Part shown: one piece after another, positions 54,700 to 64,000 of the stretch | Position numbering within the stretch: the stretch's first letter is position 1 | Layout: every line of letters begins with the position of its first letter | DNA from: Mikania micrantha | Lineage: Eukaryota; Streptophyta; Magnoliopsida; Asterales; Asteraceae | Direction of reading: 5' to 3' | Assembly: GCA_009363875.1 (NCBI GenBank) | Contig: CM018696.1 | Coordinates: 14,527,975-14,591,974 of the forward strand | DNA length: 64,000 nucleotides | The notes under the pieces: generated by a model | What the model was told of the DNA's origin: nothing | Database searches by the model: none | Seen by the model: only the letters and a program-made list of their open reading frames with translations | Translations under genes and position numbers: made by a program

Positions 54700-54950
54700 T
54701 AAAGGCCAGCGAATAACGTCCTATTATTTTGTAAAAAATGATAATTTTTTAAAAACAACTTTTTTAAAATGAAATGTTTAGAAACCAAACTTTGAAAATG
54801 AATTTTTTAAAATACAATATTATTATGTTATTTTCTATTTAACGATGATCATATTTTAAAACAAAAAATCATTTACATTTTTTAAATTTATATTATGAAG
54901 TACTTATTAATTTTTATTCAACCCGAGTAATGCACCGGATATTAACATAG
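54700..54950 (+). mobile_element. Helitron-like element, 3' part
   Basis: It matches the AT-rich family at 17723 and 31643 (GAAATGTTTAGAAACCAAAC, AAATCATTTACA) and ends CCGAGTAATGCACCGGATAT then TAACATAG|T, a hairpin plus degenerate CTRR end. The 5' part is missing. Confidence 0.65.
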
Positions 54951-55153
54951 TATGTATATATAACGGTTTATATAAGTTTATGCTTATCTATAATTTTTTT
55001 TCCATTTCGTTGGCAGCTCAATTAAAACACACGCAGTCATATATAATCGTACGTACAGATGTATTTTAAGTATTATTATTATATTATTACAATTAATTAA
55101 ACTCAAATTTTATTTTTCTCTTATAACTTTTAAAATATCACGTTTTATGAAAT

Positions 55154-55154
<1 letters not shown>

Positions 55155-55212
<58 letters not shown>
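55155..55212. repeat. (TA)n tract
   Basis: About 29 TA units. The adjoining foldback element inserted into this tract, with TA continuing on its far side from 55608. Confidence 0.95.
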
Positions 55213-55217
<5 letters not shown>

Positions 55218-55607
55218 AGGAGTGAATAATAACCCACCTTAATTGCGGTAACCCATTAACCCTGTCAAAAAACGCTCAAATCGCAAAAATTTTTTTTCAT
55301 GGTTTTTTTTATGCAAAAATAGGGGGGGCTCCTTTTTTAACCGTTCACTAATTCACAAACGTTAAAAAGTTAAATGAAATGTAAGTTTGCGTTACACTGC
55401 GAACATTTATTTAAGTGTCGCAGTGTAACGCAAACTTACATTTCGTTTAACTTTTTAACGCTTGTGAATTAGCGAACGGTTAAAAAAGGAGCCCCCCTAT
55501 TTTTGCATTAAAAAAACCATGACAATTTTTTTTTTGCGATTTGAGCGTTTTTTGCCAGGGTTAATGGGTTACCGCAATTAATGAGGGTTATTATATTATC
55601 TATTTCC
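55213..55607. mobile_element. Near-perfect 395-bp foldback MITE in a (TA)n tract
   Basis: The two arms of about 190 bp are inverted copies differing at few positions: GCGGTAACCCATTAACCCTG, AAAAAACGCTCAAATCGC, AGGGGGGCTCC and GTAAGTTTGCGTTACACTGC all recur inverted. The centre is near 55410 with almost no loop. TA flanks suggest a Tc1/mariner-type target. No protein. Confidence 0.88.
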
Positions 55608-55699
55608 TATATATATATATATAAATTAAAATACATGAAAAGAAATACTGATTTTAATATTATTATATAGTGAGTGGTCTCATTTTTTATTATATTATA

Positions 55700-55705
55700 T
55701 TATAC

Positions 55706-55741
<36 letters not shown>

Positions 55742-55742
55742 T
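55700..55742. repeat. (TA)n(TG)n compound microsatellite
   Basis: TATATATATATA followed by TGTGTGTGTGTG. It gives rise to a spurious short frame. Confidence 0.9.
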
Positions 55743-56661
55743 CAAGATCACATATATATAGGGAATACATAATTTGCAAACCACCCTTTAGCCCGAAAAC
55801 CATGAAAACCACTTTATGTGACCAAGATTTTGCCACATTACACCTTTTTTTATTAAATTAATTTGTGCAATATTGTCTTTTTACCCCTATGTACTTGTAT
55901 TAATTTTTTATTATTTTTACACCATATCTTTCTATGATTTGAATTTTGATACCAACTGCCCATCAGTTAACGTTCACAAGTTACACTCGTTTTACGTAAC
56001 ATTTTATGTTTTGAATTTTTTCGCATCTGGGCATTAGTTAACGCCCAGAAGTTACACTATTGTTACGTTGTTGATATTTTTTGGGTCTTACCTATATTAC
56101 AGTGTACATGTTTTGTTACGTAAAGATTACATGCGGTTTGAATTTTTTTTATTTGATATGTATTTTTTTTACATGTTTGTTTTTATACACATTTGTAAAG
56201 TGTCACACACGAAGACCGATTATTTATTCTCCAGTCATTTTAAATATTTTAGTAACGTAACATTTGCTGTTTTGAGATTTTCCGCATCTGGGCATCAGTC
56301 AACGCCCAGAAGTTAAACTATTGTTACGTTGTTATTTTTTGGGTCTCACCTATATTACAGTGTACGTGTTTTGTTACGTAAAGATTACATATGGTCTGAA
56401 TTTTTTTATTTAATGTGTAACAGATTTTAAATACTTTTGGGCTTTTTGTCCTTTTCTTTCTAGAACCAAGGACAACTTTTTTGTACTATTTCTCATGTTT
56501 GTCTACAATCATCTTGTCTCTCGTTCATAAAAAGTGGGTCACATCCACATGAAACAACTATATTACATATGTTTTACATATAAATTACGTTCATTACACA
56601 TAGCAATACAACGATTTTACCCATGTTTTACATATACTTTTTAGTGAAGGGGAGCATAGCC

Positions 56662-59483
56662 TATCACACCCCCAAATTCTCACGTGCGGTGTCAGACCGT
56701 GCGGGTGTGACGTGGCCAGGATTACAGCTCATGGTCATATTGATCGACTCTATATGATTTGTATAAACACACAGTTTTGTAAAATAAACATGTTTTCATA
56801 ATAAAGCAGCGGAAATGTTTGATAGTTAAAGCAGCGGAATAATAAAGTATTACAGCGAAAAGATAAATTGTTAATTGACACTACAACATCAGTATTGTTT
56901 TGAAAGACATAATTCAAACATAAGCCTAGGACTGGAGTCTATATGCATGCCAGACTCCTTAATGTGTCCTTGTGCGCATCCTAGCATGCGGTCCTTCAGT
57001 TACCTGAGAATACATGCGAAAAGTGTCAACTAAAAAGTTGGTGAGTTCACAGGTTTATACAGACAGTAAATCAGTAAACAGATATATACTGGGTATGTTA
57101 AGTTTAGTTGTTGGATCTACGATCCGTGGAGTGTGTCAGTTCATCTTACCGAAACTTGACTGTTTCCGTTTGCCTCCGCGGGTCCCGACATCAACATCGA
57201 AATTACACTCGTTATGACCTCCAGTCAACATTGGTGCCGAGTGGGCTAGTCAAACCCAGTAGAATTACGTAATTACGACTCGTTTGTTACACAACTAACG
57301 GTAAGGATACGTGAGGACTTAATGCGATAATAGTTACACTCAAAATAGTTTTACAACATACCAGTCATATATCTAAAACAGCTGCAATGTAATTCTCACC
57401 CCAAGAGTTTAGTAAAAGCAGTTAAAAGTGGGGCTGTAAACTCACCTGAGTTTGAGTAGAGTGTGTTCTTACGAGAACAGTGTAGCTCGCCGGCCAGCAG
57501 TTACCTATGTCACATAGTTGTTATAAGTTCGTGTTCACATACACATGGGTCTCACAGGACCGTGTTCGTGTTAACAACTCTAAGTTGTCGTGTGGGTCAT
57601 GTTGACCGTGTTTGACCTAACGACCCGTTGGTGACGGTTTTTGGTTCAAGTGATCGTGCAACGTGCGATTTAGTGACGTGTGATGTGTGCGGATACCAAA
57701 GTCACTTCCGTGAGGAAACTTACTATTTCGGGAAGGTTTCCAATTTAGGCAAGTAATGCAAGAAATCATAACCCGATTATTCTAATATGCATATTTTTCC
57801 TAAGTGAGCATGTTATCACATAGCACATAATTACACTTAGCCGATTAAGCACGTTTCGCGTGTAAAAGTTACTAAATATGGAAAGTTCACATAACACATT
57901 GTCCTAGTCATCATTAATCATTTCAAACATGTTTCTAAGACTCTTGACATTATCATGGCAACTCAACTTAGCCAAAACGGGATATTATGAACAAGTCACG
58001 CAAACAAAGTTTCCATTTATGGAAACTTGTGCCCAATACACATATTTTCACTATTCTAATGATTTAAATCACCTAACATCATCATGTAAATGCTAAATGA
58101 CCATGTTATGCACATTACAACATCCATAACCTTCTATATTTACAATTTGTAACAAAAAGTTACTATTTTTAGAAGTACTCATAAAAATCTTGTTCTTAAC
58201 AATCCTAACCATTTCAATGCATCAATAACCATTACATTAGTATCATATCATCATTTTAAGCATAAACCATAGATTTAGTCACATGCATGTGGCCATTTCA
58301 TCAACCATACACATTTTGTAACATTAAAGTTACTAAAATTAGCAACAATCACCAAATGACCCTTTCTTGATGACAATAACTATGCTAGATCTTGCAAATC
58401 ATACCAAATACCATAACGAGCAACATTTCAATATCAATATCCATGTAAAACAACTTGGATCGTACATGCATGTGGTCAAAAGTACCCATTTCATAGCAAA
58501 AATCAATAAATCATCATCATATTCAATCAAAATCATCATAGATCATCCTAGCATCATCAAATCAGTGGATATATCATTATATCACAGATCTAAACAATCA
58601 AAATTCGTGTGTGTGCCATATGATGTCTTGCATGTGGGTATTTCCCATTGCATGTGTGTGTGAATATGATTTTAAGATAGGTTGATCATGGATACTACCT
58701 CACAAGGCCTTGGTTCGACGAGATAGAGCTTGAACAGGTCTGGAGCAGCTGTAGGAGGGGCTGAAGTCAATATTACAGCAGCTATAACAAGGGCCTTAGT
58801 CGATTTCTTCGATCTCTTCTTCGAATCTTGATCTTTAATCGTCAATAATGCTCCAAGTGTTGTTCTTGATGCTTCCTACTGATGAAGATGGTGGTAGCAG
58901 GTTGATTTTGGTCGAGATTGAGTGTTTCAGCCGAGAGGATTCATGTAGAGGTGTAGCAGAATGATTAACATTGGTTAAATAAAGATTTTGAGTGTGGGGC
59001 GTTTAGTCGCGTATCGCGATGAAGGAAGATGATCGGTCGTCGCGTACCGCGACGACTTTCGGTGAATTTGAATTTCCCCGCCTATGCGTCACGTACCGCG
59101 AAGGCCCAATCAGAGGCCCTTCCCGTACCGCGATGGGTCCAGGGAGAGCCCAATAAGCCCAATTTTGTTGTTTCAAACCGATTTTCGCGAATTTCTCGGT
59201 TACGATAGTCGTTTCTCGACATATGAGCATTGTTTCACCTATTCTGGGTTTCCTAGAATCTAAGTGTAGTGAAAGTGTATTGTGGTTTGATTCGTTTACC
59301 AACGTTCGTTATTCAAGACACGTGCATGCGTTTTACGATAATTCCTCGAATTATCGGTGTGCTTGAACTGTTGTGCCACGTGTCACACTAAATATTCATA
59401 ATTCTAGTGCCACGTAAGTAATAATAATACACATTATTATTAATATAAGGTAATTGCTGACCTGGAAATTGCGAGGTGTCACA
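56662..59483 (-). repeat. Solo LTR related to the LTR at 2055, inverted
   Basis: On the minus strand it starts TGTGACACCTCGC (59483) and ends GGGGGTGTGATA (56662). Blocks throughout match the LTR at 2055-4747. There is no internal domain on either side. Flanks TAGCC and CTAGC give at best an imperfect 5-bp duplication. A GC-rich motif cluster (CGCGTACCGCGACGAC) lies at 59003-59120. Confidence 0.85.
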
Positions 59484-59489
59484 CTAGCG

Positions 59490-60475
59490 TCTAGCCAGCC
59501 TCCTAGGCCGCATCATAACAACTACAACGATGTTACCAATGTTTTTACCTTTTTAGTCTATTTTTTAATTCTTTACACTTTTGACCCCTGTAAATGAACC
59601 AAATGTTTAGCAATCAAGTAAAAAGTTCTTTCATGAAAGTTTGTTTAGTAAATAAACGAACATGAACACACATCACATTTGTTCATTTACGTTTGTGAAC
59701 GTTCGTTTATTTTACCGGAATTTTAATTTATTTATAAACTGAAATGGGTTAATATCAATCCAACTTTACAATTCATTTGTTCGTTCATGTTTGTTTAACT
59801 ATTTTTGTTCAATAATGGTTGTTTTGTTTCTTTAGTCATGTTCGTTTATGTTTGTTTAGTTATGTCCGTTTACTTATGTTCGTCTATGTTTGTGAACCAT
59901 TCATGTATAGTATTAACGAACCAACATGAACGAACACGAACACACTAAGTTTATTAACGAACGAACACGAACAAGAAAACCCTGCTCGTTTAAATGTTTG
60001 TGTTCCCTATATATGCAGCCGTCTAGGCCGCATCATAACAAATGTAACGATGTCAACAATATTTTTCAGGTCGTGAATTGTTAAATAGTTAACGCAACTA
60101 CGTTACAAAGGTGTTACATATTAACATCATTCTTTGTTTTACTATGTTACATATGTAGCCACCTAGGCCGCATCATAACAAATGTAACGATGTTACGAAT
60201 GTTTTTCAGGTTCGTGAATTGTTAAATAGTTAATGCACCTACGTTACAAAGGTGTTACATATTAACATCAATCTTTGTTTTACTATGTTACATATGTTTA
60301 TTTGGAACAACTATATTACATATGTTTTACATATAAATTACGGTCATTACACATAACAAATACAATGATGTTATCATTGTTTTACATATGGTTTTTAGTG
60401 GAGGCGCCTAGGCAGCCTCCTAGGCCGCATCATAGCAAATACAATGATGTTACCATTGATTTTACCTTTTTCATC
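59490..60475 (+). repeat. Dispersed direct repeats with CCTAGGCCGCATCATA
   Basis: CCTAGGCCGCATCATA followed by A/G-CAAAT(G)TAACGATGTTA occurs at about 59502, 60023, 60162 and 60418, each with GTTACAAAGGTGTTACATAT-type and GAACGAACACGAACA-type neighbours. These are internal repeats of the element at 55761-61850. No gene. Confidence 0.7.
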
Positions 60476-61959
60476 TAGTTTTTTTTAATTTTTAAACTTT
60501 TTTTGGCCCGTAAATGAACCGAACGTTTACTAAACAAGTAAAAAGTTCGTTCATCAAAGTTTTTTAGTAAGTAAACGAACATGAACAAAATTTTTTTGTT
60601 CATTTAACTAAACGAACGAACCTGAACACACGTCTCATTTGTTCATTTATGTTTGTGAATGTTCGTTTATATTTGTTCGTTTAGGTTCGTTTATGCTTGT
60701 TAATTTATTTTTATTAATAAATAAATTCATTTATTTTAAAAATCAGTGATATATTTGTGTTCTTTATAAACTAACATGCTTGTGCCATTTTATTTTACCG
60801 GAATTTTAATGAATTTATTAACTGAAATGAGTTAATATCAATCCAAGTTTAGAATTCACTTGTTTGTAAATGCACCTATGTTACAAAGATGTTAAATATT
60901 AACTACAATCTTTGTTTTATTATATTACATATGTTTTACTAGGAACACCTATATTACATATGTTTTACGGATAAATTGCGTTCGTTACACAAGGTTTACA
61001 TATAACAACTTAGATAGCTTTTACTGTGAACAACTATATTACATATGATTTATATATGATTTACACATAGGACTTGTTGTACATGTCAGAATTAGGTTAT
61101 TGGGCATGATTCATGTAATTGCAAGACAAATGGTTTTGATCTCGCTATCGTGAATGTCGAAAAGTAGGGAATAGCATACACTTTTTGTTTTTTTATTAAT
61201 GTTAAACGTGGTTTAAAAAAACATCTAGGGTGTTTGTTCTTTTTTATGCTTTCATATAAGTTGTCTTTTGATTTTGTTGTTAGAAGTTTTTTAAATGTGT
61301 TCGAAATGTGCGACATGCGTCGTAGTTACACTTATATTACGTATATGTTACATTTGAAGAATCAGTTTCAAGGAATTTTTAAAATTTTTTAACCGATGTG
61401 ACAGGTCATGATTGCACCTTTTGTACCTTATGTACTTTTTGAAGAATCAATTTTTTTTCATGTAACTGTTTTAGTTTTAATGTAACTGTTTTAGTTTTAA
61501 AATTTTATGTTAATGTGTTATATATGTATATACAACGTTTAAATGTTGTAACATGTCAGTAGCTTAAGCGTAACAACACCGGAAAATGGGAGTAAATTTG
61601 GGCAGCGGTTTTTGGTATGGAAAAGGTGGGTGTACAGTTTTTGGGGATTTGAAAAGTAAAATATTGGTTTTAAGTACAAATGGTAGAAAGACCTATGTAC
61701 CCTTTTTATACTTTTCAAAGATTTTACCAAACAATTAAATAAATCAAAATACCCAAGATTAATCTCAACCACACAATCTTAAATTAATGGTTAGATATGT
61801 GGTTTTCATGGTTTTTGCATTAAGTAAAGGTTTTCAAATTATCCATACCCTATATATATATATATATATTAATTATTTAGGTGCCTGATCCATGTAATAA
61901 CGTTTTGAAAATTTAGACTTTACCTTCATAAGTTTTTTATGTTTGGAGATAGATCTAAA

Positions 61960-62110
61960 GTTGACATAAATGTGTCCAATACAACCCATGGTAGTAAAGT
62001 TAATTAATACCAACTCTGTATTCCCAAGAATGCATACAATACGGCCCATGTTGTTAAAGTTAATTAACAACAACTCCTTATTGCCGTTAATGCGCCCAAT
62101 CCGCAGTTAG
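61960..62110. repeat. Short tandem repeat, unit about 64 bp
   Basis: GTTAAAGTTAATTAA followed by CAACTC(C/T)(G/T)TATT and CCAAT recurs twice, with a third partial copy. It accounts for the repeated LINFNNMG / LINFTTMG text in the minus-strand frame here. Confidence 0.7.
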
Positions 62111-63192
62111 TTATATAAAAAATTTAAAGCTAACTCCGACCTTGTCGTAATGTGCATGCTTTCCCTTGTCGTGAGCACCCAGTACTAACGACATATTGAA
62201 TGATGAACTTCAAGCCTGGAAAACTAAGAATACGGAATCCAACCCTTGAAGTTCCTATGATGACTACAAGATATGGAAAAGTTTGTTTACAATAATAATT
62301 ACCATGTTACGGGTTATGTTATACTTATGAAAAACCAAGTTATACGAAAGTATCTTGTTGATGATGTTGAATACCGTGACCAAGTTGCAAATGTTTCAAA
62401 GACTTTCACTTGAATCATTGAAAAGATTTATGTTTTGCCAACATAAGTTGAAAAGTGGTTTGATGAAAATTGTTTAAGTATTTAACATCCTTAAAAGTTG
62501 TTAGTCACATGTATCACCCCAAAGAGTTTCAAAATAAGAAAAGGGGCTATGATCTCACCTTGCTCTAATGTGAAATGAATTGAACTTGGTTATCGATACT
62601 ATCGCTCGTTGTTTGTGATTTGGTTGTATTCAAGATCCTGTATTTAATTTAAATTGATTGTTCATACATTGTATGTATTATTTCTTCTTATGCTATGAAT
62701 GATGGTTTATGTTATGATTACTCCCGAGGGCCATGTTAGGTATTTCACCCTTGCAATTACAAATCTTGAGCGTAACCATGGACTTGTGATACAAGGGCTT
62801 TTAGAGATGTTACTTTAAATTTGAAAACCATATTTAAGTCAATATGAATGTAGTTAAACGTTGGAAAATATGATACATGTATCACCATGCAAGCCTTTAG
62901 TCATTCATGGTGTTATTTTAAGTTGTTATGTTAATGACAGTCCATGTGTCCATGATATACTTACCAAATACTTGTGTTAAGCACTTGCTATGATAATGAA
63001 AAGTTATGGTTAAGGTTAAGGTGGCTCAAGTTTGAATATTTCATGTAAAGGCCAACTAGAGTCGAATGAGGGTCTTGTATCACTCATATCCGACCCCTCT
63101 TAGGCTTAATCGGTCAATTAACCATTTGGTTATGATTAATTTTGGCTCATTTAAGGTTTAGAATACTTGGACAAGATTAACTTAGTAGTATC
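62111..63192. other. Intergenic sequence without recognised feature
   Basis: AT-rich. No open frame longer than chance, and no terminal repeats or Pol III boxes that I can identify. Confidence 0.5.
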
Positions 63193-64000
63193 TGTGACAT
63201 CCAGTACCTGATCATCCGGCAAGTCCGTACGGTACGTGTACTTTCACTATTTACCGTGTGTAAATACAATGTGTAAACAATGTGAGATAACATAACTCAG
63301 AAAAAAAAACAACAGTTGTACGTATTTGAGTGAAAACTTAAATACTGTAAGTACAACAACTCACGATAAACGACGATTGTAGGTATTTAAGTGAAAACTT
63401 ATATACAGTTAATACAACGAATCAAAGGAAACAACAGTGTACAAACAAATGACAAGAACATATCGGTTGCAATTTGATATCCATAGATGATAGGAATCAG
63501 ATGGCCGACAACGCAGTTTGAAAACAAAGTGAATTCAATGGGAACAATGTGAAAACAGGAAAGTATAGTTGAGTCCGTTTGTGAGGAAACACAATTCAAA
63601 ACATAAGTACGGTGTTGTTTCAGAATAACAAACTGACAGTTTGTTTGCGTGGGTGACGATTCACACAAACATGTCTGTGAGTTTAAAGTTCTGAAATGAT
63701 GACTGAAAAGTAGAAAACAAAAATCAGAAAGTGAAGCCATCGTCGTGTTCATTCGGGTGACGATTCAAACGAATACGCGCGAAGGTGACGCGATCTAACG
63801 AAACCTTTAAAATAATCGTTTTCGATGAAATAAATTAAAATAAAATAATTGAAAGATTTACTAGGAATAACCTTTTTCAAATCTATTAAATAAAAAAAAA
63901 CCATTTATTTAACATTCGTAAATTACGCGCGTAACGTGCCGGAAACGCGACGAAAACGAGAACCGAGCAAACGAAACGAAACGAACCCAAACCCACTCGG
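63193..64000 (+). repeat. Possible LTR start running off the right window edge
   Basis: TGTGACATCCAGTACCTG resembles the TGTGAC start of the other LTRs in this window. Inside, GTATTTAAGTGAAAACTTA occurs in two tandem units (about 63325 and 63385), and GC-rich CGCGACGAAAACG words appear near the edge. There is no polypurine tract before it and no second end in the window, so the call is weak. Confidence 0.3.

Larger units (their letters stand above)
55761..61850. mobile_element. Large inverted-repeat element in TA repeats, hit by a solo LTR
   Basis: The left end GGGAATACATAATTTGCAAA and the inverted right end GGGTATGGATAATTTGAAAA match for about 55 bp, including AACCATGAAAACCAC, with TATATA on both outer sides. 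The interior repeats TTACATATGTTTTACATAT and CTAGGCCGCATCATA blocks. There is no transposase frame. Removing the LTR at 56662-59483 leaves about 3.3 kb. Superfamily not assigned. Confidence 0.6.

Overview
The window is plant nuclear DNA. It holds spliced eukaryotic genes with short exons and GT-AG introns, and is dense with LTR retrotransposons, hAT, Tourist, Mutator and Helitron elements. The retroelement proteins and the hAT family beginning CAGTGGCGGACC look like those of Asteraceae; this placement is an inference from recall and was not tested. Only two host genes look intact: a 24-exon LRR-malectin receptor kinase (26718-41793, +) and a convergent two-exon BES1/BZR1-type transcription factor (42838-52332, -). 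Almost everything else is mobile or virus-derived.

1-5.0 kb: the 3' part of a Ty3/gypsy chromovirus (RNase H, integrase, chromodomain, all frameshifted), a full LTR of about 2.7 kb, then a tRNA-Met primer site and the start of a second gag. This internal-LTR-internal order is a tandem element sharing one LTR. 5.0-6.7 kb: an array of palindromes and a broken minus-strand ORF of 26-residue repeats, split by a hAT element with a perfect 8-bp target duplication.

7-14.4 kb: an endogenous pararetrovirus (Caulimoviridae-like) on the minus strand. In viral order it carries a movement protein, two small tandemly duplicated ORFs, a coat protein with zinc knuckle, protease-RT-RNase H, and an intact terminal ORF of 405 codons. 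A TATA box with two TGACG motifs and a 48-codon ORF follow. The ORFs meet through ATGA overlaps or 1-nt gaps, as in a compact polycistronic virus. All the main ORFs except the terminal one are broken.

14.4-26.7 kb: MITEs, a second LTR family (15266-17221), Helitron-like, Tourist-like, foldback and hAT elements. 26.7-41.8 kb: the receptor kinase. Its predicted coding exons sum to 3054 nt (1017 aa), and its larger introns carry Helitrons, MITEs and tandem repeats. 42.8-52.3 kb: the BES1/BZR1 gene, whose single 8.6-kb intron holds a Mutator-like element with very long inverted arms and three transposase fragments, plus hAT elements. 52.3-64 kb: SINE-like pieces, Helitron ends, a near-perfect 395-bp foldback in a (TA)n tract, and a large inverted-repeat element (55761-61850) that was itself hit by a solo LTR (56662-59483) related to the LTR at 2055.

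The strongest candidate for something undescribed is the pararetrovirus, because of its duplicated small ORFs and its unassigned terminal ORF. The second is the pair of large hairpin structures inside the introns of two signalling genes.
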